Shown here one piece after another: positions 32,182-41,140 of a stretch of 51,278 nucleotides of DNA. The number at the start of each line of letters is the position of its first letter. Position 1 is the stretch's first letter. The notes below the pieces were generated by a model. It did no database searches, had not been told where the DNA came from, and saw only the letters and a list, made by a program, of their open reading frames with translations. The translations under genes were made by a program, and so were the position numbers. The DNA is from Alistipes sp. (GTDB lineage Bacteria > Bacteroidota > Bacteroidia > Bacteroidales > Rikenellaceae): assembly GCA_017558115.1 (NCBI GenBank), contig JAFYWG010000058.1:1-51278 (forward strand). Direction: 5' to 3'.

Positions 32182-34221
32182 CTATAGCCAGCCATTATCT
32201 GCGCCCTCGCGCACGGTGATTGTGGCGTAGTGCTTAGTGCCACTATCGGTTGTGAGCATCAGCGATGTCTGTCCCTCATGCTTTGCGCTGATAGTAAGTG
32301 TGTTGCCCTCGAGTATCGCTGTTGCAATGTCGCTATTTACTACCTCCGCGCTCTTAGCACCCTCGGTGATGTAGTCGGCAATGTTGAGCGTGATAGTAGC
32401 ACCAGGTGCCAAGCATATGTTGGGTAGGCGCATATCGCGACCGCTGCCATCTATTGCCTTTAGTAGCGCTCCAGCATCTGCCAAGCGTCCCATCTTACCG
32501 CGATAGTCTGCGAGGTTCATCTTTATGGGTGTAGCACCTGCTGACTCGTGGCGCATGTAGTATAGCTTTTCGCCCACGAAGTAGTCGTCAATGTCGCGTG
32601 CCGACGAGTACATCAACTCGCGGAATTCCTCGCTTGTGAAGTGGCGGTGCTGCTGCTTGGCGTAGGCAAGACCGAGTGCTGCAATGCCCGAGACGTGGGG
32701 GCATGCCATAGATGTGCCCTCGTAGTAGCCGTAGCCAGCTACGCCATCTATTACAAGCGTAGAGTAGATAGCACCCTGCTCCATGAGCGTGCCGTTGCTG
32801 TCGTAGACGTTATCCTCCATGCCTGGTGTGCCGTAGTACTCAAGGTCGCCACCAGGTGCGCACAACAATACCTCGCTGCCGTAGTTGGAATACGACGCGG
32901 GTGTGTAGTCTGCAGCTACTGCCGCCACCGAGATGCACTTGCTGTATGCCGCGGGGAATGATGACTGTGCCGCATACTCGTTACCCGAAGCGAAGATAGC
33001 AAGGCCACCATCGATAACACCATTGGGTGAGCCCGCATAGTTTATGAAGTAGTCTAAGGCCTCCTTCTCCAGGGGGTATGTCGCTGCCCACTCCTCTTCG
33101 GTTGCAGGACCTGGGGTGTAGCCCATTATCATGTTCGACTTTGCGGAGTTGTAGCCCCATGAGCACTGCAAGATTACTGCGCCATTATCTGCCGCATACT
33201 TCATGGCACGTGCCTCCATGGCCAACGAGCAAGAGTTGTAGCCGTCGAAGAGCTGTATGGTCATAATCTTCACGCCACGCTTGCCCTTTCCACCACCAGC
33301 GATGCCCGCAACGCCTATGCCGTTGTCGTTTACTGCAGCGATTGTGCCCGCCACATGTGTGCCGTGACCCGTGCTGCCGTTCGATGTCCACGATGTGATA
33401 CCGGTGTTACGCACGAAGTTGTAGCCATAGCGGTCGTCGATGTAGCCGTTGCCGTCGGCATCCTTGCCCGCGTATAGCTCCTCACCCTCGTTCACCCAGA
33501 TGTTCTCCATAAGGTCGGGGTGGTTCCACATAACGGCCTCATCCATAACTGCCACGATGATATCCTCATCGCCCGTGCAGAGTTCCCACGCCTCGGCACA
33601 TCCGGCATCCGAGCCCGCCAATACTCCCGCACGCTCCGTGGCGAAGGGTGCTGTGCCATCGTTGATGTAGCACCACTGGCGGTAGATTTCGGGGTCGTTG
33701 AAGGGCCACTCTGCAGCGCGTGTCGTAGCGCGACTATTAGCCTCGGCGCAACTTACGAACATGGGGGTGCTATTGGGATTGTAGGCGCGCTCAATGGGTC
33801 TATTGCACTGCAATTTGTCTACCTCACCGAGCTGCGAAAGGCGCTCGAAGGCCTGCTGAAGGTCCTCTCCCTCGTCGAAACGCACTATATACCATAGGTG
33901 TAGTCCTGCCTCGCGTGTGCGAGTCTCGTTTGCCGAGTCCACGGGGAATACGCGCTCGAAGGAGTATGCTCCGAGGATGTCCAACACCTCATCGGTTGAT
34001 GGTATGCCCGAGCGTGTAGCCTCTCCTGCTGAGCGTGTCATCGTCTGGTCGAGGATAGCCTCCATCTCGGGAGCAAATTTTATGATTACTTCGCCCGCCG
34101 TAGCGCCCTCGGGCACAACAACTGCGGGTGTCTCATGCTCGATAGCGGGTGTCGAAAGCTCCTCGTTTACGCAGCCCACAATGAGTGTGGCTGCTGCAAG
34201 TATCGAAATATATCCTCTCAT
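32182..34221 (-). CDS. S8 subtilisin-like surface serine peptidase, lipoprotein
   Basis: The 679-residue product has a lipobox ending IVGC (Cys17) with VNEELS after it, so it is probably displayed on the cell surface. A propeptide-like segment covers about 40-150. The S8 catalytic domain (about 205-530) shows Asp227 in AVMDEAV, His289 in GHGTHVAGT, the oxyanion Asn414 in ASGNEY and Ser504 in GTSMACPHVSG. The Asp motif is DEA where most subtilases have DTG or DSG. A C-terminal Ig-like domain (about 590-679) ends SGTKHYATITVREG. It is the seventh gene of the SusCD operon, with gaps of one and three bases to its neighbours. It would cut extracellular protein for import through the SusCD pair (inference). 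Confidence 0.92.
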   Translation of the reverse strand: MRGYISILAAATLIVGCVNEELSTPAIEHETPAVVVPEGATAGEVIIKFAPEMEAILDQTMTRSAGEATRSGIPSTDEVLDILGAYSFERVFPVDSANETRTREAGLHLWYIVRFDEGEDLQQAFERLSQLGEVDKLQCNRPIERAYNPNSTPMFVSCAEANSRATTRAAEWPFNDPEIYRQWCYINDGTAPFATERAGVLAGSDAGCAEAWELCTGDEDIIVAVMDEAVMWNHPDLMENIWVNEGEELYAGKDADGNGYIDDRYGYNFVRNTGITSWTSNGSTGHGTHVAGTIAAVNDNGIGVAGIAGGGKGKRGVKIMTIQLFDGYNSCSLAMEARAMKYAADNGAVILQCSWGYNSAKSNMIMGYTPGPATEEEWAATYPLEKEALDYFINYAGSPNGVIDGGLAIFASGNEYAAQSSFPAAYSKCISVAAVAADYTPASYSNYGSEVLLCAPGGDLEYYGTPGMEDNVYDSNGTLMEQGAIYSTLVIDGVAGYGYYEGTSMACPHVSGIAALGLAYAKQQHRHFTSEEFRELMYSSARDIDDYFVGEKLYYMRHESAGATPIKMNLADYRGKMGRLADAGALLKAIDGSGRDMRLPNICLAPGATITLNIADYITEGAKSAEVVNSDIATAILEGNTLTISAKHEGQTSLMLTTDSGTKHYATITVREGADNGWL

Positions 34222-34222
34222 G

Positions 34223-35908
34223 TTACTCCTCTATTTCGTCGTTAAATTCATATCTGCCACGCATAAGTGGGTATGCCTGGAAGTAGTACTCGCGCGATGT
34301 GGGCTCGTTGGAGAAGCCTACGCGGTTGCCATTGCTATCTACGCCCCCCTCCTGCTGTATGTAGATTAGGTTCTCGGGGCTCCACTCCATAAGGCGTGGG
34401 TGGTAGAGTAGCCACTCGGGTAGCTCTCCCGATAAGAAGTTGAGGTTGAGGCGCAGGCTGCGCATGTTGGGTAGTACGCGGGGTAGTCCTCGCTGCACAG
34501 CCCATGCAAGCGTGTCGCCACGCTCCACAAAGTCCTCGTCGGTGTATGCTCTAACCCCCTTTTCACCAACCTTAAAGTCGGGAATAGCACCCTCGAAGTA
34601 GTCGTACGAGAGAGATAACTCCTCGAGGTTCTCCCACAGGAGCAGTCGCTCCAAGGCATCATCCTTTGCCGTGTTGTGGTGCATGCCTATCTTGTCGCCC
34701 TCTGCGGCTTTGCGTAGGTCGCTAAGTATGTTGCGGCGGTTTGCTGTGAGATCGAGCGTTTTGAGGTGTGGAAAGTTCTCCTCAGTAAGTACTGCGGGTA
34801 TGCCGTCGAAGTTGTTGGAGTTGAGGTCAAGCTCCTCCAGCGTGTCGCCGAGGTTCTTGAAACTCTCAGGGATAGAGGATAGGCCAAATGCTGCCACGCG
34901 CAACGCCTTAAGGTACTCCAATGTGCATATCTCCTCGCCCAAATCGATAGACTTAAGCATGGTATTCACGTTGCCAAATAGCGAGATTGTCTCAAGGTAT
35001 TTGAGGTACTTTATCTCGTAGGGTATTCCCTCGTAAGTGTCGAAGTAGCTAAGCTCTATGTCGCGCACACGACCAACTGCCTCCTTCGCGGGTAGGGTGG
35101 CATCTGTTGCCTCCCAAAGGCGTACACACTCCCAGCGGTGCATACCCTCGGTAGTAGATATAGCGCCTTCGCTCCAGCATTCGAGCTTGTTGAATATGGC
35201 CACCACAGCCAACGAGTCACCCTGGCGGTTGTCCTCGATGAGGGGTGCTGCCGTCTGGCGCACGACGATGGTTGCGGGGCTATCAAGTGCCTCGCCATTA
35301 CGCGCCTTAAGGTGCAAAATGGCCACGCGTTCCTCAGGGGCATGGTTCATCTTCCATGCTATGCCGAGTGTTGTGGTGCGTGGGCGTGCTCCGCGGTCGA
35401 GGGTAAGAGTGTAGTCATCCACCGTGAGCCAACCCTCCTCGCCCTCGTACTCAGCCTCAACGTCAAACTCCACGTTGGTGCTAATGTCGATGTCGAAGTG
35501 GCGGGCATCGCGTGTGGCAGATGCTGCAATCTCTACCTCGCCCTTGTCGGGAGTGATGGCGCGGGCATAGCCCTCCTGGTTTACATCTACCTCCTGCATG
35601 ATGAAACCCTCCGACATAAAGCGTATCTTGGTGTTGCGGGCATCGTTAACAAGGGTAGAGTCGATGCGTACCTTGCAGCGCACCTCGCCACGACCATTTG
35701 CGGGCGATACCATGAGCCAGGGTACATCGGCCTGTGCTGTCCACTCTCTATCCGAGCGTATTACGATGCTATACTCGCCACCCGAGGCCAGGGCCTCAAT
35801 CGATGTGGTGTCTGCCTCGAAGCCATCTATCTTAGTGGTGTCGTTGGTGCAACTTGCCACCATAAGCAGCGCTATGCTCGCAGATATGTATGTAAATAAC
35901 TTTCTCAT
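34223..35908 (-). CDS. BACON and leucine-rich-repeat surface lipoprotein
   Basis: The 561-residue product has a lipobox ending VASC (Cys20) followed by TNDTTK. Two BACON-type domains follow: about 30-115, with WTAQADVPWLMVSPANGRGE and a closing VDVNQEG, and about 118-215, closing IVVRQT. The remainder is a leucine-rich-repeat solenoid (about 290-520) with repeats such as ETISLFGNVNTMLKSIDLG, ALRVAAFGLSSIPESFKNLG and EELDLNSNNFDGIP. LRR surfaces commonly bind protein. It lies two bases after the larger LRR gene and one base before the peptidase gene, which suggests that the three act together on a protein ligand. Confidence 0.88.
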   Translation of the reverse strand: MRKLFTYISASIALLMVASCTNDTTKIDGFEADTTSIEALASGGEYSIVIRSDREWTAQADVPWLMVSPANGRGEVRCKVRIDSTLVNDARNTKIRFMSEGFIMQEVDVNQEGYARAITPDKGEVEIAASATRDARHFDIDISTNVEFDVEAEYEGEEGWLTVDDYTLTLDRGARPRTTTLGIAWKMNHAPEERVAILHLKARNGEALDSPATIVVRQTAAPLIEDNRQGDSLAVVAIFNKLECWSEGAISTTEGMHRWECVRLWEATDATLPAKEAVGRVRDIELSYFDTYEGIPYEIKYLKYLETISLFGNVNTMLKSIDLGEEICTLEYLKALRVAAFGLSSIPESFKNLGDTLEELDLNSNNFDGIPAVLTEENFPHLKTLDLTANRRNILSDLRKAAEGDKIGMHHNTAKDDALERLLLWENLEELSLSYDYFEGAIPDFKVGEKGVRAYTDEDFVERGDTLAWAVQRGLPRVLPNMRSLRLNLNFLSGELPEWLLYHPRLMEWSPENLIYIQQEGGVDSNGNRVGFSNEPTSREYYFQAYPLMRGRYEFNDEIEE

Positions 35909-35910
35909 AG

Positions 35911-38535
35911 TTAGTCAAGGTTTAGGGCATCGCAACCGCGAATATCCTGTGTTGAGTCGTAGATAAGCATGTAGTAGCCCATCTCGATGTAGGCACATAC
36001 GCTCGAGAGGTCTATCGAGATGTTGGGGTTGTCCTTAATCTCGAATAGCAAGATGTAGGGTGATATGGTATCCTCAATCTTGCGTAGGTCGTTCGAGCCG
36101 ATGTAGAATGCCGACATCTTGGGACATGTATATAGTCCTGTAGGCCACTCGCGAAGTGTGCGATTGCCAGCGTCGTCGCGCTGCTGGCGTATGCTCATCA
36201 CCGTGAGGGTGTTGATGCCAAGGGGTGCATAGGGGAATGCCTCAAAGGCGTTGCTCGAGAGGTCGATGCCGTAGAGGTAGGGCATGTTCAAGGCGCTAAA
36301 GTCGTTGTAGGGTATCTCCTTTAGGCGGTTGAAGCTAAGGTCGACAGTCGAGAGGTAGTAGCTGTAGGGGCCTGTGAGTGCTCCCTCGGCAATGGTGCGC
36401 ATGCCATTGCTGGAGAACATAAGGGTCTCAATCTTCGATCCCGACTTCATTAGGCGTGCGGGGAACTCCTCGAAGCGGTTATCTGCAAGGTTGAGGCTCG
36501 AAGAGTTTATGCCGCGCCACTTCTCGCCATTCTCCAATGCTGAAATCTCGTTAGAGGAGAAATCTACTGACTGCACGGTATATACAGACTGCGCTGTGAA
36601 GATGTCGGGAAGCTCCGTTAGGCAGTTGTTGGCGCACGATAGCGTCTCAAGCTGGCTGAGGCCGCAGAAGTAGCCATCCTCGGCAGCGTAGAGGCGTGTG
36701 ATGCGGTTGTTGTCGAGGTAGATAGTGGCGAACGATATCTCCTTACCAAAGGGGTGCACGGTCTCCAAGCGGTTGTTTGTGCAGTCGAGGTATCCGAGCT
36801 TCGTCATGCGCTTGAGGTAGTCGTGCGAGGGTGTCTCGCGTAGGTTGTTGTAGCCCATGTAGAGAATCTGGACCACGCCACCCGACGCACCGTCGATGAA
36901 TGACTCCCAATCCGCCTTAAGCTGCTCACCCGTGATGCCCCTATTCATCGATATGTTGAGCGACTGGATGTTGGGTAGTCCTGCAAGCATCTCCATGGGT
37001 AGGCGCGTAAGCTTTGCGCAGTTGTATATCTCGACGTCGGTAAGCATCTCGAAGTTTGCCCACGACCACTCCTCGCGCTCGGCGTAGAAGGGTGATGAGG
37101 GGTCCACATTTGCGAAGAAGTCGTCGGTGATGGGTGAGTTAGCGATAAATAGCTGCTCGAGCTTCGTTAGGCGCATCACGGCGCGCGAAATAGCTGTGAT
37201 GCCGTTTGTTAGGTTGCCAAAGGCAACATCCTTGCGCTGGGGTTTACGCTCTGCGATGGGCGCAAAGGCAGGGTCGCTATTTATGGCTAACTTAAGCTCG
37301 GGGCTGAGGTCCTCGCGTGCGTCGTGGCTAACGACGTTGTGCATGTAGTCGAGGGCCTGGATGCGTGCCGTACTTCCCGCGTCGTAGCCACCGATAAGCT
37401 CGTTGTGGTTGCCCAAGTAGAGGGTTTGCAACTCGGTAAGCTGACCTATGGCATCGGGCACAACGCCCTTAGCGCCGAAGCCCGAGATGTTGAGGCCCAC
37501 GACACGACCATTGTTGTCGAGCGTTACACCTGGCTGGTCGCCCCACATGTCGATATCCTTGTTGAAGTCCCAGTTCGTGCCTGCCATATACTCCTCGCCG
37601 TAGAAGGTCCAGTTTGGGCCGTCGAGGGCAAGCCATATCTCCTTTAGGGCTTTGTAGTCCTTGATGTGTGCTGCCTCCTCGGTAAAGATGATGGGCACAA
37701 TGGCGAGGGTGTGGAGGTTATCCTCGATGGTAAATGTCTGCTCCGCGTCGGCAATAGAGCCGCGACCTATCTCGTACTGCGCCTTGCGGTCGGAGTAGAC
37801 AACATAGTCGGTGATGGTGTAGTTGCCCGCCTCGAGCCATGCCGTAGCGCCGCAGATGATATATGCCGACTGGCCATTGCGGTCGTATAGCTCCTCATCC
37901 AACGTTCCCTCCACGAAGGTCTCGAAGTAGTTCGCTGGGAGCGCCTTAAAGGTGGTTTGGCGGTTGTTAAACTTATTCTTCACGGTGATGTCTGCCGAGG
38001 CGATAGTGCTAAACAGAAAATCACCCTCGTAGCTGTAGCGTGTGGTCTCGAAGGCCTTGAGTAGGGCAAACGACACCATGCCGCGCTTCACGGTCTCCAC
38101 GCCTATGGTCTTTGTGGCCATGCCGTTGCGAACTACGGTGAAGGTGCCCTGATTGTCGCCACTAAGAATCTCATTATCGAGGTTGTCGTAGATATAGAAG
38201 CCGATGACCTCGTAGCTACCCGCCAAGAGGCGTAGCTTCTCGCTCCAGAGACCCCACTCGGCACTCTCCTTGTCGTAGCTATCGACACAGAGAGTCTGGG
38301 TGATGGTAGAGCCGTCGAGCTGCATCACGACCTTGATCTTGCAAGCGTCGGATAGCCACTCGAGCTTGTCGGCACGCGTATCCTCTTCAGTAAGCTGCGA
38401 AGCCTTTACAAGGTGAAACTGCACGTAGCCATAGTCGGCAGCGAGGCTATCCCCCTGATAGTCGCAACCACCTACAAGCAGTAGCGCACATGCCGCACAA
38501 AGGCTACATAGTGTGGTTAATAAATATCGTGTCAT
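35911..38535 (-). CDS. Large leucine-rich-repeat lipoprotein with DUF4458-like N-terminus
   Basis: The 874-residue product has a lipobox ending VGGC (Cys24) followed by DYQGDS. The N-terminal part (about 35-290) is beta-rich with YGYVQFHLVKASQL and LLAGSYEVIGFYIYDNLDNE. It resembles the DUF4458 domain often joined to LRRs in this group. The LRR solenoid (about 300-850) has many clear units, e.g. LEQLFIANSPITDDFF, IQSLNISMNRGITGE, LGYLDCTNNRLETVHPFG and LSTVDLSFNRLKEIPYND. It is the fifth gene of the SusCD operon and probably extends from the cell surface to bind protein. Confidence 0.88.
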   Translation of the reverse strand: MTRYLLTTLCSLCAACALLLVGGCDYQGDSLAADYGYVQFHLVKASQLTEEDTRADKLEWLSDACKIKVVMQLDGSTITQTLCVDSYDKESAEWGLWSEKLRLLAGSYEVIGFYIYDNLDNEILSGDNQGTFTVVRNGMATKTIGVETVKRGMVSFALLKAFETTRYSYEGDFLFSTIASADITVKNKFNNRQTTFKALPANYFETFVEGTLDEELYDRNGQSAYIICGATAWLEAGNYTITDYVVYSDRKAQYEIGRGSIADAEQTFTIEDNLHTLAIVPIIFTEEAAHIKDYKALKEIWLALDGPNWTFYGEEYMAGTNWDFNKDIDMWGDQPGVTLDNNGRVVGLNISGFGAKGVVPDAIGQLTELQTLYLGNHNELIGGYDAGSTARIQALDYMHNVVSHDAREDLSPELKLAINSDPAFAPIAERKPQRKDVAFGNLTNGITAISRAVMRLTKLEQLFIANSPITDDFFANVDPSSPFYAEREEWSWANFEMLTDVEIYNCAKLTRLPMEMLAGLPNIQSLNISMNRGITGEQLKADWESFIDGASGGVVQILYMGYNNLRETPSHDYLKRMTKLGYLDCTNNRLETVHPFGKEISFATIYLDNNRITRLYAAEDGYFCGLSQLETLSCANNCLTELPDIFTAQSVYTVQSVDFSSNEISALENGEKWRGINSSSLNLADNRFEEFPARLMKSGSKIETLMFSSNGMRTIAEGALTGPYSYYLSTVDLSFNRLKEIPYNDFSALNMPYLYGIDLSSNAFEAFPYAPLGINTLTVMSIRQQRDDAGNRTLREWPTGLYTCPKMSAFYIGSNDLRKIEDTISPYILLFEIKDNPNISIDLSSVCAYIEMGYYMLIYDSTQDIRGCDALNLD

Positions 38536-38547
38536 AGTGTGTGCGTA

Positions 38548-40179
38548 TTACTTTGCGGGTGGTGTCACCACGAGGAGCTTCTTAGTCTGGCCGTCAACAT
38601 TGAAGAGAATATATACATTCTCACCTTTCCAGCCAGCCTTGGGGCCCCAGAGGTAGAGTGCCATATTCTCATCCTTATTCTCGCCGAGGTAGTACTCGTC
38701 CTCGCTAATCTTAAGTTTCTCGCCCATGTGGTAGACCTCGGCAGTAGCCATGCCCTCCTCGCTCATGCTGGTTGTCCAGTTCTCGGTGCGTGGGTCGATG
38801 ACGATGCCTGGCTTCTTGCCTGCGACAGAGTTGACAAAGGGGCACGTATAGGCCTCCTCAACGCCATACTCCGCCATGACTGCAGCATCGGTGTAGGTCG
38901 AGGCTGGAATCTCGAGTGTGGTCAACGAGTGGTAGATATACATACCCTCGTAGGTGCCCTTCTCGGCGAAGTCGTGCTGGGTAAGCTCTATAATTACATA
39001 TTTCTGGTAGTCGTCGCTGATGATGGGCAGGTCGATGCCCGAAGCACCGTCAACATCAAAGATGTTCTCCTCGATCTTTGCACGTATGCGGTTGTATGCG
39101 CCACGTGGAAGTGCCATAACCAAGCCGTAGCGGGTGCTTGTGCCCTCGTCAATGGTGAGTGTCATAGTCTCCTTGTCGAAGTGCATCCAGCTCTTAGATT
39201 CGTCAGTCTTGTCGTAGGCTGTGGTGCCGATGATGTTGTATGACGAGATGCCTCTATCTACCTTCTGCTCGATGTAGAGGATGTCGAACTCGTCATTGAG
39301 AGATGTGATGTCGAATTGGAGCGAGCCGCCAAACTTAGTGAATGATTTGCTATCCTCGTTGTACTGGCGGAACTCCTTGCCGCTGAGCGATACCTCCCAG
39401 CCATAGTTTATCTCGCTGGGACCAATAAATGTGAGGTCGTCGCTACCCATGCCCGCAAAGACGATGGGGAACTCATACTCTACTGTGCCCTGCTCATCCG
39501 AGAACTTAATGACGTGGCCACTATCCGCTGTGATGGGGTAGCGCTCGCGGTAGCCGTCGTTAACGATGCGCATCATCACCCAGCTACGCTCGCCAGGAAT
39601 GCCAGTAATCGAACCCATAACCTCGTCGGTGATGTTGCCATCATCGTCCGTAAATCGCTGCTTAACCTCTATCCACTCTGGAATTTCGGTTGCCGCATAG
39701 CGGAAGTTGGCCTCGATGTATGTGGGTGCATAGTCTACATATCCGATCGAGAATACCTGAGGATTGAGAGGATTCTCGGCGATGTCGCTGAGCTTCATGT
39801 ATAGCTCCTTGGGGTGGCGCTTAACGGTGGCAATGACAGCGCTTTGGCCATTCATCTTCATGGTGATGGTGGCTGTGCTCCAACTGTTGCCATTACCCTC
39901 ATCGCTAATGTTGAGCGTCACGGTGTGCAAGCCGGCATTTCCTGCCATCTCCTGCATATTACCCGCTGAGGTGACAAACGTACACCACTTAGCATTTGAG
40001 GATAGCTGCCAACTGTCGCCCGCATTGAACGAGAGGGTGGGGTTGTCGCCGCCCTTACACTCAATGGTTGTCGCTCCTGGAATCTCCGCTACAGAATCCT
40101 TGCTGCAAGCAACTGCGCCCAAAGCTATTGCTATGATAAGCGCAAAGGTCTTGAAAACTCTAAAATTTACTCTTTTCAT
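38548..40179 (-). CDS. SusCD-associated surface lipoprotein (DUF5003-like)
   Basis: The 543-residue product has a lipobox ending AVAC (Cys25) and SKDSVAE after it. A BACON-like first domain (about 35-125) contains GDSWQLSSNAKWCTFVTSAG. The centre and C-terminus (about 130-540) are beta-rich with FGGSLQFDITSLNDEFDILY and a final KGENVYILFNVDGQTKKLLV. I connect it with DUF5003 from memory, with moderate confidence. In SusCD loci the gene after susD often encodes a surface ligand-binding (SusE/F-like) protein; this one probably does the same for the locus's substrate. It lies 48 bases after the DUF4843 gene, the largest gap inside the operon. Confidence 0.75.
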   Translation of the reverse strand: MKRVNFRVFKTFALIIAIALGAVACSKDSVAEIPGATTIECKGGDNPTLSFNAGDSWQLSSNAKWCTFVTSAGNMQEMAGNAGLHTVTLNISDEGNGNSWSTATITMKMNGQSAVIATVKRHPKELYMKLSDIAENPLNPQVFSIGYVDYAPTYIEANFRYAATEIPEWIEVKQRFTDDDGNITDEVMGSITGIPGERSWVMMRIVNDGYRERYPITADSGHVIKFSDEQGTVEYEFPIVFAGMGSDDLTFIGPSEINYGWEVSLSGKEFRQYNEDSKSFTKFGGSLQFDITSLNDEFDILYIEQKVDRGISSYNIIGTTAYDKTDESKSWMHFDKETMTLTIDEGTSTRYGLVMALPRGAYNRIRAKIEENIFDVDGASGIDLPIISDDYQKYVIIELTQHDFAEKGTYEGMYIYHSLTTLEIPASTYTDAAVMAEYGVEEAYTCPFVNSVAGKKPGIVIDPRTENWTTSMSEEGMATAEVYHMGEKLKISEDEYYLGENKDENMALYLWGPKAGWKGENVYILFNVDGQTKKLLVVTPPAK

Positions 40180-40227
40180 ATATGCTTATTTTTTATTTAT
40201 TTTACATCGAATCAGTATGTTATGGCA

Positions 40228-41124
40228 TTATACGCCCTCGCGAAGGATGCGCTCGGCTTCATCGTCCGATATCCACTCTATGACGTGGGCATAGCTACCC
40301 ACGGTGCCTACCTCCTCGACGTATACCGTTACGTACTGCAGCAAGAAACCCTCGCAGGGGCTGTAGTACGAGCCAGAGTCGGCGGGCTGCATCATCATGA
40401 GCTTGCCGTTGCCGTATATCGTGCCAAAGGCCTCGCCCGTAGAGCCCATAACCTGAGGCTCAGACATCGCGATAAGTGGTTCGAGGCGGTTTTCATTCTG
40501 GAGGGTGATGCGTATGTCGTAGCCGGCGTAGTACATATCCTCAACGACTATGGTGTTGGGCATAGTCTCGTCGAGGTGTGTCTTGACGAGTATCGACTCG
40601 ATGTTCATATACTGCATTGCCCATGTCGATGTCACCACGGCATAGCCCGTAAAGGCGTTCATGTCAAGTGGACAGCACTTGTGGAGGTATACCTCGGTCT
40701 CTGTGCCATACTCCTCCCATACGTCCTCATCCTCGATTGCGAGGCTAAGAGTGATGCCGAGGTTGTCTGAAACGCCGATAGCATCGGGATAGCCCTTGAT
40801 GCGTAGCTTGGCCGTTAACTCTCCCGCGGGGATGGTGACGGTTGTAGACTCTATGGTGTAGTGCAGACCATATATCGCATTGCTACGTGCTGCGATTATC
40901 TCTACACCAACGTTGCGGTCTTTATCTGCGGTGCGTGTTGCTGTGATAGGTATCTCGAACCACTCCTCGCTATCCATGACGCCGAGGTCGTGGCGCTCCG
41001 AGCTGAACATTATGTAGTTCGGACCATCGTATGTAGTGCGCTCGGGCTCACAACCCGCAAGGGTGGCAACAAGCAGCGCGCCTACGGCTAAAAGCGCAGT
41101 TTTAAGTGTTGTATATCTCTTCAT
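40228..41124 (-). CDS. DUF4843-type lipoprotein next to SusD
   Basis: The 298-residue product has a lipobox ending LAGC (Cys25) and EPERTTYDGPNYIMFS, the typical start of DUF4843 proteins, which sit beside susD in many Bacteroidetes loci. Residues about 40-150 form a Calx-beta-like unit (EIPITATRTADKDRNVGVEI, TVTIPAGELTAKLRIKG). The C-terminal half (about 155-298) is a second beta domain ending SDDEAERILREGV. The start at 41124 (MKRYTTLKTALL) is chosen. The longer frame from 41235 runs into the end of susD and would place the signal peptide inside the protein. It follows susD by 16 bases. Confidence 0.82.
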   Translation of the reverse strand: MKRYTTLKTALLAVGALLVATLAGCEPERTTYDGPNYIMFSSERHDLGVMDSEEWFEIPITATRTADKDRNVGVEIIAARSNAIYGLHYTIESTTVTIPAGELTAKLRIKGYPDAIGVSDNLGITLSLAIEDEDVWEEYGTETEVYLHKCCPLDMNAFTGYAVVTSTWAMQYMNIESILVKTHLDETMPNTIVVEDMYYAGYDIRITLQNENRLEPLIAMSEPQVMGSTGEAFGTIYGNGKLMMMQPADSGSYYSPCEGFLLQYVTVYVEEVGTVGSYAHVIEWISDDEAERILREGV

Positions 41125-41140
41125 AATCAATGTTTTGCGA

